Assembly: GCF_018918155.1 (NCBI RefSeq)
Contig: NZ_JAHLPY010000012.1
Span: 1-64,000, forward strand
Source of the DNA: Anaerostipes sp. MSJ-23
GTDB lineage: Bacteria; Bacillota; Clostridia; Lachnospirales; Lachnospiraceae
Direction of reading: 5' to 3'
Length of the DNA stretch: 64,000 nt
Shown here: piece after piece, positions 43,265 through 53,070 of the stretch
Layout: every line of letters begins with the position of its first letter
Numbering within the stretch: position 1 is the first letter of the stretch
Translations under genes and position numbers: made by a program
The notes under the pieces: generated by a model
Databases searched by the model: none
The model's input: only the letters and a program-made list of their open reading frames with translations
Told to the model about the DNA's origin: nothing

Positions 43265-44876
43265 AATCATTTATACTGTGATCGTATTACTCTTTCTTGT
43301 ATTTCTTGCAATTCCTTTTGTAAATCTTTTGAAGCAGGCATTTCTTGGAGATGGAAGTTTTACAATTGGATATTTTAAAAGTGTACTGACATGATCTGGA
43401 TTTTTAAAAGCGTTAAAAAATAGTTTGATTGTTTCACTAAGCAGTGCATTGATTACAACGGTACTTGCCTTTTTGCTGGCATATACGATTCATTATGCGA
43501 ATGTGTCACAGAAATGGAAGAGACTCGTTCATTGGGTAGCACTTCTTCCAATGTTGCTTCCAACAATTACTTATGGATTTGCGATTATTTATTCTTTTGG
43601 AAAACAAGGACTTTTAACTCGATTGTTTGGTCATGAATTTTATATGTATGGATACCCTGGACTAACACTTGGATATGTCATCTATACAATACCGACAGCA
43701 TTTATGTTGATTTATAATACGATGAGTTATATTGATAAAAAATTTGGTGTTGTGTCTAAATTGATGGGAGACAATGCAATTGCAAATTTCTATATATCGG
43801 TTCTTCGCCCATTATGGGGGACTCTTGCAACATCTATGATTCAATCGTTCTTTTTAAGTTTTACGGACTTTGGTATTCCAGCATCGGTTGGAGGGCGTGT
43901 TGATACAATCGCAGGTATTTTGTATCAAGAAATGCTTGGAAGCATTCCAGATTTTAATCGTGGAGCTGTTGTTGCTCTTGTTATGCTAATGCCATCAGTG
44001 ATTAGTATTATTATTTTGAAATGGCTGGAACGTTACAATATCCGGTACAACAAGATTTCTGCGGTGGAAATAGAAAAAAATATGATAAGAGATGGTATTT
44101 TTGGAGTACTTAGTGCTGGAATCATGCTTTGTATATTATCAATTTTTGCAGTTATCTTTGTAATACCATTTGTAAAAGAATGGCCGTATGAAGTTCGATT
44201 TAGCCTAGAACATGTAAAATCTGTAATTTCCGATCCAGATCTTTTAGGGGTTTATACAAACTCATTGTTTGTGGCAGTTGCAACAGCGGTGATTGGTGTG
44301 TTGGTAAGTTATGGGGCAGCATTAGTAACAGCAAGAAGTACTTTAAATTCAAAATTAAAGAATGTTTTGGAGGGAATTGCACTTGTGATTAATACAATTC
44401 CTGGAATGGTACTTGGTATTGCATTTTTTACCTTTACCGGAACAAGTCTTCAAAATACGTTTATAATTTTAATTATTTGTGATGTTGTCCATTATTTTTT
44501 TACACCATATCTTATGGTAAAAAATTCTCTGTCTAAGATGAATGCATCTTGGGAAACGACAGCAATGTTGATGGGGGATTCCTGGTTAAAAACGATTATT
44601 CGTGTAGTAACACCAAATGCAATAGGAACGATCATTGAAGTGTTTAGCTATTATTTTGTTAATGCAATGGTAACGATCAGTGCCGTTATTTTCTTAGCAG
44701 GTGCATATACGATGGTTATCACAACAAAGATTAAGGAACTTCAATACTACAATAAATTTAATGAAGTTTTTGTATTATCAATTTTGATTTTAGCAACCAA
44801 TATCATTGCAAAGTATGTATTTCAATGGTTGGCCAACAGAAAAACACAATCTAATAAAGGAAGGAAACAAAAAAAC
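43236..44876 (+). pseudogene. Two-domain ABC permease of the phosphonate locus, one internal stop and no stop of its own
   Basis: About 547 codons, two permease halves of the FbpB/PhnU-like type, each with about six helices. It starts MKKRKNLEIKIIYTV (AAGGAGAG site), overlapping the ATPase by 29 bases. TGA at 43392-43394 interrupts FKSVLT-stop-SGFLKALKNSL where TGG (Trp) is expected. At the 3' end the frame has no stop and runs into the binding-protein gene. A tandem TAATAA at 44852-44857 sits one frame away, just after a five-A run (44840-44844), so loss of one A probably created the run-on. Inferred substrate 2-aminoethylphosphonate. Confidence 0.82.
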
Positions 44877-45884
44877 ATGAGAAAATTTGTAAAAAAAGCT
44901 GCGGTTATTTGTGTTGCAGGTCTTATGGCAGTCACGGGTATTGCTATGACAGGCTGTAGTTCTAAAAAGACAGATAATAAAGTTGTTATCTATTCTAACG
45001 CTGATGATGAAGCAGTGGATGCGATGAAAAAAACATTAGATTCTAATGGATATAAAGGAAAATATACATTCCAGACTTTTGGTACATCCGAACTCGGTGG
45101 CAAGCTGATTGCAGAAGGAAAACAATTGGAAGCAGATTTGATTACGATGAGCACGTTTTATGTAGAGAGTGCGCAGAAGAAAAACCATATGTTTAAAGAT
45201 TTGACATTTCAAAGAAATCTGTTGAAAGAAAATGATTTTGCATCATATGAATCTCCAATTACGGCACAGGAGGGAACTTTAATTTTGAATACAAAAGTAA
45301 TGAAACAAAATCACCTTCCAACTCCAAAGTCAATCAAAGATCTTGCGAAACCAGTTTATAAAGGATATATTTCCGTAACAGATGTAAAAGCATCTTCAAC
45401 GGCATGGTTACTTATTCAGGGATTAGTATCACAATATGGAGAAAAAGGAGCACAAAATATTTTAAAAGATATCTATAAAAATGCAGGCGATCATATTGAA
45501 GATTCTGGGTCAGGGCCGATCAAAAAAGTGAGAGCTGGAGAAGTTGCCATTGGATTTGGTTTAAGACAACAGGCAGTTGCAGATAAAAAGAATGGGCTTC
45601 CAATTGATTATATTGATCCAACAGAAGGAAACTTTACTTTGACAGAGTCCGTAGCTGTATTAAATAAAAATGATAATAAGAGTAAACTTGCAATGAAAAT
45701 GGCAGAATGCATTGTTAAAAAAGGAAGATCTGAAATAATCAAGAATTATCCAGTGCCTCTTTATAAAGGAGAGAAAGAAGCAAAAGATCAGATATCAGGA
45801 AATCCAAAAACATATAAAGAAAAATTGACATTGGATTTATTAAAGAAACATCAAGAATTATCAGAGAAAGCGATGGGAAAATAA
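44877..45884 (+). CDS. ABC transporter substrate-binding lipoprotein, probable 2-aminoethylphosphonate binder
   Basis: 335 residues. Lipoprotein signal MRKFVKKAAVICVAGLMAVTG with the acceptor Cys in AMTGCSS (about residue 27). Then an Fe3+/AEP-type binding protein: NKVVIYSNADDEAVDAMKK, TFGTSELGGKLIAEG, DVKASSTAWLLIQGL, AGEVAIGFGLRQQAVAD and PIDYIDPTEGNFTLTESVAVL. AAAGGAAGG lies 12 bases before its ATG, so it can be made on its own, although it is also in frame with the upstream permease. Intact. Confidence 0.85.
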   Translation: MRKFVKKAAVICVAGLMAVTGIAMTGCSSKKTDNKVVIYSNADDEAVDAMKKTLDSNGYKGKYTFQTFGTSELGGKLIAEGKQLEADLITMSTFYVESAQKKNHMFKDLTFQRNLLKENDFASYESPITAQEGTLILNTKVMKQNHLPTPKSIKDLAKPVYKGYISVTDVKASSTAWLLIQGLVSQYGEKGAQNILKDIYKNAGDHIEDSGSGPIKKVRAGEVAIGFGLRQQAVADKKNGLPIDYIDPTEGNFTLTESVAVLNKNDNKSKLAMKMAECIVKKGRSEIIKNYPVPLYKGEKEAKDQISGNPKTYKEKLTLDLLKKHQELSEKAMGK

Positions 45885-45888
45885 AACG

Positions 45889-46989
45889 ATGAAAAAATAT
45901 AAATTATTAACACCAGGACCACTGACAACAACAGATACAGTAAAGAAAGAAATGTTATTTGATCATTGTACATGGGATGATGATTATAAAAAGATTACAC
46001 AAGAAATAAGGAATGGGCTTTTAGAGCTTGCTCATGCCAATAAAGAGGACTACACAGTAATTTTAATGCAGGGAAGTGGGACGTTTGGAGTAGAATCTGT
46101 TCTTACAAGTGCGGTTGGAAAAAATGATAAACTTTTGATTGTTGCAAATGGAGCATATGGAGAACAGATGGAAGATATTGCAAAACATGCTGGAATTTCT
46201 TATTGTATTTATCATCAGGATTATGATAAAGTGCCAGATGCCGAGGAAGTAAAGCGTATTTTGGAAGAGGATAATGCGATTACTCATGTTTCTATGGTAC
46301 ATAGTGAGACGACTTCTGGTATTTTAAATGATATTGAAAGTGTTATAAAAGTTGTAAAGGGAAAAAATAAAACAATGATCATCGATGCTATGAGTAGTTT
46401 TGCAGGAGTTGACATTCCGGTGCAAGACCTTGGAATTGATTTTCTAATTAGTAGTGCGAATAAATGTATACAGGGAGTTCCAGGATTTGCTTTTATTATA
46501 GCAAAAATGGAGGCATTAAAGAAGACGAAAGGACAGGCAAGAAGCTTGGCACTTGATCTTTACGATCAGTGGGAAACAATGAAGAAAGACGGAAAGTGGA
46601 GATTTACTTCCCCAACACATACCGTTCTTGCTTTTGCACAGGCAATGAAGGAATTAGAAGAAGAGGGCGGTATTGCGGCAAGATCAAAACGTTATTATCA
46701 AAATAATCGTGAAATTATTCGTAAATTTAAAGAAATGGGATTAAAAACTTATATTGATGAAGAACACCAAGGACCGATTATTACAACTTTTTATTTTCCA
46801 GAAGATGCAAATTTTGATTTTAAAGAAATGTATGCATATATCAAAGACAGAGGCTATGCAATCTATCCTGGAAAAGTAACAGAAGCTGAAACATTTCGTA
46901 TTGGAAATATTGGAGAAATTTATCATGAAGATGTGGAAGCTCTTTGTAACATTATGAAAGAATTTCTGGAGGAGAAAAAACATGGATAA
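45889..46989 (+). CDS. phnW: 2-Aminoethylphosphonate-pyruvate transaminase
   Basis: 366 residues, PLP aminotransferase class V. Opens LLTPGPLTTTDTVKKEMLFDHCTWDDDY, the PhnW signature. VILMQGSGTFGVESVL binds the cofactor phosphate, IDAMSSFAGV has the PLP Asp, and FLISSANKCIQGVPGF has the Schiff-base Lys (about 193). Makes phosphonoacetaldehyde and alanine. Starts 4 bases after the binding protein and overlaps phnX by 8 bases. Intact, unlike the transporter. Confidence 0.95.
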   Translation: MKKYKLLTPGPLTTTDTVKKEMLFDHCTWDDDYKKITQEIRNGLLELAHANKEDYTVILMQGSGTFGVESVLTSAVGKNDKLLIVANGAYGEQMEDIAKHAGISYCIYHQDYDKVPDAEEVKRILEEDNAITHVSMVHSETTSGILNDIESVIKVVKGKNKTMIIDAMSSFAGVDIPVQDLGIDFLISSANKCIQGVPGFAFIIAKMEALKKTKGQARSLALDLYDQWETMKKDGKWRFTSPTHTVLAFAQAMKELEEEGGIAARSKRYYQNNREIIRKFKEMGLKTYIDEEHQGPIITTFYFPEDANFDFKEMYAYIKDRGYAIYPGKVTEAETFRIGNIGEIYHEDVEALCNIMKEFLEEKKHG

Positions 46990-47758
46990 GAAAACAGAAG
47001 CAGTTATTTTTGACTGGGCAGGAACAACGGTTGATTATGGATGTTTTGCACCTGTGCAGGCATTTACGGAAGTATTTAAAGAGTTTGGAATAGAACCAAC
47101 GATAGAAGAAGTAAGAAAACCGATGGGAATGTTAAAGATTGATCATATTCGAACCATGCTTTCTATGGAGAGAATTCAAAATTTATGGAGAGAAAAATAT
47201 GGGAAACCTTCTACAGAAGAAGATGTACAGAAGATGTATACAATTTATGAAAAAATGCTTCTTAGTGTATTGGATCAATTTGCAGAGGTAAAACCAAAAG
47301 TAATCGAGACCATGGAATCTTTAAGGAAACATGGAATAAAAATTGGTTCTACAACTGGTTATACAGATAAGATGATGGAAATTGTAACAAAAAAAGCAAA
47401 AGAAAATGGATATGAGCCTGATGCATGGTTTAGTCCGGATGCTGTTCATCAAAAAGGTCGTCCATATCCATATATGATATTTAAAAATATGGAAACCTTG
47501 GAAGTAACATCGGTAGAACATGTTATCAAAGTTGGTGACACGATTTCTGATATAAAAGAAGGAAAGAATGCAGGAGTTCTTTCTGTTGCAGTTTTGGAAG
47601 GAAGTTCTGAGATGGGGCTATCACAAAAAGAATATGAAGCACTGTCAGAAGAGGAAAAACAAGATCTTTGTGAAAAAACAAAGCAGAACTTTCTGGAAGC
47701 AGGAGCGGATTATGTTATCCGCGATATGTCAGACCTTTTAGGTATTGTTTCATTATAA
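46982..47758 (+). CDS. phnX: Phosphonoacetaldehyde hydrolase (phosphonatase)
   Basis: 258 residues, HAD family. VIFDWAGTTVDYGCFAP carries the nucleophile Asp (about residue 11), GMLKIDHIRTML the Schiff-base Lys (about 51), STTGYTDKMM the phosphate-binding Thr, and KVGDTISDIKEGKNAG the metal Asp. Splits the C-P bond of phosphonoacetaldehyde to acetaldehyde and phosphate. Overlaps phnW by 8 bases. Last gene before a strong terminator. Confidence 0.95.
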   Translation: MDKKTEAVIFDWAGTTVDYGCFAPVQAFTEVFKEFGIEPTIEEVRKPMGMLKIDHIRTMLSMERIQNLWREKYGKPSTEEDVQKMYTIYEKMLLSVLDQFAEVKPKVIETMESLRKHGIKIGSTTGYTDKMMEIVTKKAKENGYEPDAWFSPDAVHQKGRPYPYMIFKNMETLEVTSVEHVIKVGDTISDIKEGKNAGVLSVAVLEGSSEMGLSQKEYEALSEEEKQDLCEKTKQNFLEAGADYVIRDMSDLLGIVSL

Positions 47759-47763
47759 ATAAA

Positions 47764-47809
47764 AACACACTGGAATTTCGGAAACAATGAAATTCCAGTG
47801 CGTTTTTTT
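47764..47809 (+). terminator. Terminator of the phosphonate operon
   Basis: CACTGGAATTTC / GAAATTCCAGTG (47768-47779 and 47789-47800) with a 9-base loop and a T run. Confidence 0.9.
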
Positions 47810-47844
47810 GTACAGAAAATGAAAAAGTTCTTTCTAATGAAAAA

Positions 47845-48387
47845 TCAGATTTTTCCAAAGACCTGCTCTACCAGACGACAATACTCTGCATATTCATTGA
47901 ATTCGTTTAATTCACGAAATCCTTCAATCATGCCTTTGTAATACCAGCCTTGTGTGTCTTTGTCCTTCATATTAAATCTCTGCCATAATTCTTCTCCGAG
48001 AATTTTGTAATCTCTTGCAATAGAACGAATATTTGCAAGTTTATCTCCAAGTGCGAGAATTTTTGCTTCTCTGGAAGCTTCGTTTTTCAGAAATTCAATG
48101 GTTCGTCCTTTTCGTTCTTTCCATGTCTTACTTTTATCTTCACTTTCTTTGCCTACATGGGCAGCAATAATGTCACCAAACTCTTTGCGAATATCTTCTA
48201 TAGAGATATCTTCACAGTCTTCAACAACATCGTGGAGAACTGCTGCACATAACATATTTTCGTCAAGAGTCATAGCAGATACGATAGCCGCAACTTCCAT
48301 CGGATGAATAATGAAGGGAAGATTTGTGCCTTTTCTTTTCTGTCCATTGTGTGCTTTTGTTGCGTAAATGACGGCTTTTTCAAACAT
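47845..48387 (-). CDS. Small HD-domain hydrolase, MESH1/SpoT-like (p)ppGpp hydrolase candidate
   Basis: 180 residues, only the HD hydrolase domain of RelA/SpoT proteins. KAHNGQKRKGTNLPFIIHPMEVAAIV (about 11-36, His ligand), AAVLHDVVEDCEDIS (the HD and ED residues, about 48-62) and ILALGDKLANIRS (Asp and Asn, about 111-123). No synthetase or TGS domain. Size and motifs fit small alarmone hydrolases that break down (p)ppGpp. No partner synthetase nearby. Alternative: a hydrolase for another nucleotide. Confidence 0.8.
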   Translation of the reverse strand: MFEKAVIYATKAHNGQKRKGTNLPFIIHPMEVAAIVSAMTLDENMLCAAVLHDVVEDCEDISIEDIRKEFGDIIAAHVGKESEDKSKTWKERKGRTIEFLKNEASREAKILALGDKLANIRSIARDYKILGEELWQRFNMKDKDTQGWYYKGMIEGFRELNEFNEYAEYCRLVEQVFGKI

Positions 48388-48536
48388 GTGAGATGCTCCT
48401 TTGGTTGGTAGTTTTCTTCGTCTAACCCAATGATAAATGATTTTTTTCTACGATTCAATAGAATTTTGCGTACTTTTTTCCGAAATTTATGGAAGATTGT
48501 AGAAAAAACACTTTTTTGCTTTAAAGTGTGATAGTA

Positions 48537-48565
48537 TTGACTTTTTACAAAACCAACGGTAAAAT
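48537..48565 (+). promoter_or_regulatory. Promoter of the tyrA-aroA operon
   Basis: TTGACT (48537-48542), 17 bases, TAAAAT (48560-48565), 32 bases before the tyrA ATG. Confidence 0.7.
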
Positions 48566-48596
48566 AATAGCAAGAATCAAAGGAGATAAAAGAAAA

Positions 48597-49703
48597 ATGA
48601 GAGATACTAATTTTACCATTGGATTTATCGGACTTGGATTAATTGGAGGATCTATTGCAAAAACAATACGAAGAGTATTTCCCAATTACCATCTGATCGG
48701 ATTTGATGAGGAAAAGGATACACTAAAAGAAGCATTGGATGATGGAATTATTGATGAGATAGCTACAGACTGTGGAGTAGATTTTGCAGACTGCAACTAT
48801 ATTTTTTTATGTGCTCCGGTACAATATAATGTACAATATCTTTCTGTATTGAAAAAATCCATTGGAAAACATTGTATTCTTACGGATGTTGGGAGTGTAA
48901 AAGGTGAAATTCATAAAGAAGTAGAAACACTTGGAATGGAAGAGTGTTTTATTGGAGGACATCCGATGGTAGGGTCTGAGAAGGCTGGTTTTTCTTTTAG
49001 TTCCGATCGTCTAGTAGAAAATGCCTACTATTTTATTACACCGACAAAAAAGGTAAGTGAGGAAAAAGTAAAAGAGTTTACGAATTTTATAGAAGAACTT
49101 GGTGCACTGACGATCCTTCTAGATTACCAGAAACATGATGCTTATACAGCTGCTATCAGTCATGTTCCGCATATTATCGCATCAGAACTTGTACATCTTG
49201 TAAAAAATATGGATACTGATAATGGAATTTTAAAACAGCTGGCAGCTGGTGGATTTAAGGATATTACAAGAATTGCATCTTCTTCACCGGTTGTATGGGA
49301 ACAAATTTCATTATCAAATCGAGAAAATATTAAAGAGCTGTTAAAACAGGCGAAAAATCAGCTGGATCATGTTATTCTTGCGCTGGATGCACAGGACCAT
49401 ACATATTTAAATAACTATTTTAAAGAAGCAGGAAAGTATCGAGATTCTGTACCAGATATTGCAATGGGACTTATGGAAAAATCTTATGAAATTTTTGTCG
49501 ATATTCCAGATGAACCTGGAACAATTGCAACGACAACAACATTACTTGCACTAAATCAAGTTAGTATTAAGAATATCGGTATCATTCATAATCGCGAATT
49601 TGAAGAAGGTGTTCTGAAAATAATGTTGTATGATGAAGCGTCTGCAAATCGGGCAAAAGAAGTATTAAGAGATAAAAATTACATAGTATATGAGAGGAAA
49701 TAA
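48597..49703 (+). CDS. tyrA: Prephenate dehydrogenase with ACT domain
   Basis: 368 residues. NAD site TIGFIGLGLIGGSIAKTIRR (about 6-25), ILTDVGSVKGEIHKEV, GGHPMVGSEKAGFSFSSDRLVENAYYFITP (substrate site), and SHVPHIIASELV with a catalytic-site His. C-terminal ACT domain from about 298 (SYEIFVDIPDEPGTIATTTTLLALNQVSIKNIGII), for feedback by tyrosine. AAGGAG fits the ATG at 48597; a longer frame from 48528 is unlikely. Followed by aroA after 2 bases. Confidence 0.93.
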   Translation: MRDTNFTIGFIGLGLIGGSIAKTIRRVFPNYHLIGFDEEKDTLKEALDDGIIDEIATDCGVDFADCNYIFLCAPVQYNVQYLSVLKKSIGKHCILTDVGSVKGEIHKEVETLGMEECFIGGHPMVGSEKAGFSFSSDRLVENAYYFITPTKKVSEEKVKEFTNFIEELGALTILLDYQKHDAYTAAISHVPHIIASELVHLVKNMDTDNGILKQLAAGGFKDITRIASSSPVVWEQISLSNRENIKELLKQAKNQLDHVILALDAQDHTYLNNYFKEAGKYRDSVPDIAMGLMEKSYEIFVDIPDEPGTIATTTTLLALNQVSIKNIGIIHNREFEEGVLKIMLYDEASANRAKEVLRDKNYIVYERK

Positions 49704-49705
49704 TA

Positions 49706-50983
49706 ATGAAACTGACAAAAATAAAAGGACTACAAGGAGAACTTTCGATTCCAGGAGACAAATCAATCAGCCATAGAGCGGTTATGTTTGGAGCCTTATC
49801 AAAGGGTACAACACATATCCGTAATTTTCTTTCCGGGGCAGATTGTCTGGCAACGATTGACTGTTTTCAAAAAATGGGAGTAGAAATTAAACAAGACGGA
49901 ACAAATGTAACAGTATGTGGAAATGGGCTTCACGGTTTAAAAAAGCCAAATACAATATTAGATGTTGGGAATAGCGGAACAACCACTCGATTGATTTCAG
50001 GAATTCTTGCTGGACAGGATTTTGAGACCGTATTATCTGGAGATGCCTCTTTAAATAAACGTCCCATGGGAAGAATTATGAAACCACTTCAAATGATGGG
50101 AGCAGATATTGAAAGTGTGAATGGGGATGGATGTGCACCATTAAAAATCAATGGAAAAACATTAAAAGCAATTCATTATAATTCACCAGTAGCATCTGCG
50201 CAGGTTAAGTCATGTGTTTTATTAGCTGGTCTTTATGCAGATGGACAAACGAGTGTTACAGAGCCTGCACTTTCAAGAAATCATACGGAATTGATGCTTA
50301 GAGCCTTTGGCGTTGATGTAAAATCTTCAGGAAAAACGGCAACCGTTACTCCACCGCAGGAAATGCATGCATGCGATATTACAGTTCCTGGAGATATTTC
50401 CTCTGCAACCTTTTTCATTGTTGCGGGGCTTATTACTCCAAACTCTTGTATCCGATTAAAAAATGTTGGAATCAATCCAACAAGAGATGGAATTTTACGT
50501 GTATGTAAAGATATGGGCGCTGATATTACTATGGAAAATGTAGAAGATCATGGAGGCGAACCAACAGCGGATCTGATTGTGCGTACCAGCAAATTAAAAG
50601 GAACTGTTGTAGGTGGAGATGTTATTCCAACATTGATTGACGAAATTCCTGCGATTGCACTTTTGGCTGCATTTGCAGAAGGAGAAACAATCATTAAAGA
50701 TGCACAAGAATTAAGAGTAAAAGAATCTAACAGAATTGCATTGACCGTTGATAATCTTGTAAAAATGGGTGTTGATGCACAGGGAACAGAAGATGGAATG
50801 ATCATTCATGGAGGAAATCCCTTACATGGAGCAAGTATTCACTGTAAATATGATCATCGAATTGCTATGACATTTTCAATCGCTGGAATTAATGCAGAAG
50901 GAGAGACTGTGATCGAGGATTCTGAGTGTGTGGATGTATCATATCCAACATTTTATGAGCAATTAGAACAGTTACGGTTATAA
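49706..50983 (+). CDS. aroA: 5-Enolpyruvylshikimate-3-phosphate synthase
   Basis: 425 residues, full length. Motifs: IPGDKSISHRAVMFGALSKG (about 16-35), DVGNSGTTTRLISG (PEP site, about 90-103), LNKRPMGRIMKPL, DEIPAIALLAAFAEGE and RVKESNRIALT (C-terminal active-site Lys/Glu), and KYDHRIAMTF. Condenses shikimate-3-phosphate with PEP. The tyrA-aroA pairing places it in tyrosine/phenylalanine synthesis. Gly residues of the NSGTTTR loop are intact. Confidence 0.95.
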   Translation: MKLTKIKGLQGELSIPGDKSISHRAVMFGALSKGTTHIRNFLSGADCLATIDCFQKMGVEIKQDGTNVTVCGNGLHGLKKPNTILDVGNSGTTTRLISGILAGQDFETVLSGDASLNKRPMGRIMKPLQMMGADIESVNGDGCAPLKINGKTLKAIHYNSPVASAQVKSCVLLAGLYADGQTSVTEPALSRNHTELMLRAFGVDVKSSGKTATVTPPQEMHACDITVPGDISSATFFIVAGLITPNSCIRLKNVGINPTRDGILRVCKDMGADITMENVEDHGGEPTADLIVRTSKLKGTVVGGDVIPTLIDEIPAIALLAAFAEGETIIKDAQELRVKESNRIALTVDNLVKMGVDAQGTEDGMIIHGGNPLHGASIHCKYDHRIAMTFSIAGINAEGETVIEDSECVDVSYPTFYEQLEQLRL

Positions 50984-50994
50984 GGAAGGATATC

Positions 50995-51771
50995 ATGGAA
51001 AAAAAGTATTTCTTTTTTGATATTGACGGAACATTGACAGATCGAACGACTGGAAAAGTTGTAAAAAGTGCATTGGAAACATTAAAAAAACTAGAAGCAG
51101 AAGGACATTTTGTTGCAATTGCAACAGGACGTGCACATTACAAAGCTCAAAAATTTATAAAAGCAAATGGCTTTAAAAATATGGTATGTAACGGCGGAAA
51201 TGGAATCGTAATAAATAATAATTTTGTAGAAAATATTCCACTGAATCGAGAGGGCTGCATTAAAATTATCCGACAGGCAGAAAGTCTTGGATATGGATGG
51301 TGTGTAGCCCTTGATGATACAAAAGATGTTTACATGAAAGATGATCTTTTTCTTCAACAGGCAGGAAAAAGGAAAGAACCAACTAGATATATCATAGATG
51401 ATTCTGTTATAATAGAAAAGATACCTCAGTTTTTAAAAGTTTATCTTTCTATTCCAGCTGAGGAAGAAGAAAAACTGACAACAAAAGAACTGGTAGGACA
51501 TTTGAGGTTTGAACCGGAATATCTGATGTTTCAACCGGATAATAAACGTGGAGGGATCCTCAAGATGATGGAACATCTTCATGCAGATCCCAAACATGTT
51601 GTTGTCTTTGGAGATGATTATAATGATATGGATATGTTTTGTAAAGATTGGATGTCAATAGCTATGGGAAATGGATGTCAGGAACTTAAGGAGATGGCAG
51701 ATTATGTGACAGATACCAACATAAATGATGGAATAAAAAAAGCATGTAAATATTTTAAATGGATAAATTAG
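50995..51771 (+). CDS. Cof-type HAD-superfamily sugar phosphatase
   Basis: 258 residues, HAD class IIB. FFDIDGTLTDRTTGKV gives the nucleophile and acid Asp (about 8-10). IATGRAHYKAQKF is motif II, KRGGILKMM has the motif III Lys, and VFGDDYNDMDMF is motif IV. Dephosphorylates sugar phosphates or similar; the substrate cannot be told. Lies 11 bases after aroA, so it is probably part of that transcript. Confidence 0.88.
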   Translation: MEKKYFFFDIDGTLTDRTTGKVVKSALETLKKLEAEGHFVAIATGRAHYKAQKFIKANGFKNMVCNGGNGIVINNNFVENIPLNREGCIKIIRQAESLGYGWCVALDDTKDVYMKDDLFLQQAGKRKEPTRYIIDDSVIIEKIPQFLKVYLSIPAEEEEKLTTKELVGHLRFEPEYLMFQPDNKRGGILKMMEHLHADPKHVVVFGDDYNDMDMFCKDWMSIAMGNGCQELKEMADYVTDTNINDGIKKACKYFKWIN

Positions 51772-51789
51772 GGAAGTAGAAGTATAGGA

Positions 51790-53049
51790 ATGAAAAAAAT
51801 AAAATTATTGGTATTACTTTTAGTGAGTGCGATGTTTGTAGATTTATGCAGCCAGACTGTAATTCAGGCGGCACAAACAAAGGCACCAAAGTCTGTAACA
51901 GCGAAAAAAACAGTGAAAAAAGCAACAGAAGAAACTTACAAAGCAATGTGGTTTTCTTATTATGATTATTCTGATTATCGTGATCAGGGTAAAAAAGTAA
52001 ATGCATCCACCTTTCAGTCTTATATGACAGGTGTTGTAAAGAAGGCTAAAAATGTTGGAATGAACCGTATTATTGTTCAAGTAAGACCATTTGGAGATGC
52101 AATGTATTCGTCAAAATATTTTCCATGGTCGAAATATATTTCAGGAAAGCAGGGAAGAAATCCGGGATTTGATCCTTTGAAGATTATGGTTTCCGTTGCT
52201 CATAAAAATGGAATGAAAATTGAAGCATGGGTTAATCCATATCGAGTAACTCTTGGAAGTACAAATATCAATGGACTTTCAGCAAATAATCCTGCGAGAA
52301 AATGGTATAGTCAAAAGAGTACAAAAAGAAATGTATTAGTTTATAATGGAAGTATTTATTATAATCCATCTAAAAAACAAGTTAGAAATCTGATTGTAAA
52401 TGGGGCAAAAGAAATCGTGAAAAAATATGATGTTGATGGAATTCATATGGATGATTATTTTTATCCATCTTTCACATCAAGCAATGTAAAAACTGCATTT
52501 GATGCTCCAGAATACAATAAATCTTCTTATAAAAAGCAAGGAAAAAGTATTGCTGCTTATCGAAGAGAACAGGTAAACTTACTTGTACGTCAGATGAAAA
52601 AAGAAATTCAGAAAGTAAAACCAGAAGTTACTTATGGAATCAGTCCTGCTGGAAATATTGATAATTTGACAAGTAACTATTCTTATTATGTAGATATTAA
52701 TAAGTGGCTTAACTCCAAAGACTATGTAGATTATATTGCTCCACAGGTTTATTGGGGATTCCATCATCCAACGGCGGCATTTGATAAAGTAACAGATCGT
52801 TGGGTAAAAGCTGCAAAAAGCAAAAAAGTAAAACTATATCTTGGAATTGGTGTTTACCGTGTTGGATATAATGTAGGACAGAATTCAGCAGAGAAATCAG
52901 AATGGAGATCGGATCGGAACATTCTAAAAAAACAGGTACAATATGGATTGAAAAAATCTGTTGATGGATTTGCATTTTTTGATTATCAGGACTTTAATCG
53001 TTCCGGAAGTAAAAAAGCAGTAGCACAGTTAAAGACAGTTTTAAAATAA
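51790..53049 (+). CDS. Secreted family-10-like glycoside hydrolase (DUF187/GHL10, YngK-like)
   Basis: 419 residues. Signal peptide MKKIKLLVLLLVSAMFVDLC and onward to a cut near VIQAAQ (about residue 28), then a basic linker. Catalytic domain from about 52: KAMWFSYYDYSDYRDQG, VQVRPFGDAMYSSKYFPWSKYI, IEAWVNPYRVTLG, DGIHMDDYFYP (Asp pair, candidate catalytic, about 217-227) and VDYIAPQVYWGFHHP. The family is predicted to act on cell-wall or other polysaccharides outside the cell. Starts 18 bases after the HAD gene. Confidence 0.87.
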   Translation: MKKIKLLVLLLVSAMFVDLCSQTVIQAAQTKAPKSVTAKKTVKKATEETYKAMWFSYYDYSDYRDQGKKVNASTFQSYMTGVVKKAKNVGMNRIIVQVRPFGDAMYSSKYFPWSKYISGKQGRNPGFDPLKIMVSVAHKNGMKIEAWVNPYRVTLGSTNINGLSANNPARKWYSQKSTKRNVLVYNGSIYYNPSKKQVRNLIVNGAKEIVKKYDVDGIHMDDYFYPSFTSSNVKTAFDAPEYNKSSYKKQGKSIAAYRREQVNLLVRQMKKEIQKVKPEVTYGISPAGNIDNLTSNYSYYVDINKWLNSKDYVDYIAPQVYWGFHHPTAAFDKVTDRWVKAAKSKKVKLYLGIGVYRVGYNVGQNSAEKSEWRSDRNILKKQVQYGLKKSVDGFAFFDYQDFNRSGSKKAVAQLKTVLK

Positions 53050-53070
53050 AGAATGAAAGGGTGGGAAGAT

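Noticed and set aside
43425-45884. A single 819-codon permease-binding-protein fusion gene
   Set aside because: The permease starts earlier at 43236 and carries an internal TGA. The binding protein has its own signal peptide and ribosome site at 44877, and an out-of-frame TAATAA marks the old gene end. I describe two genes and a lost stop.
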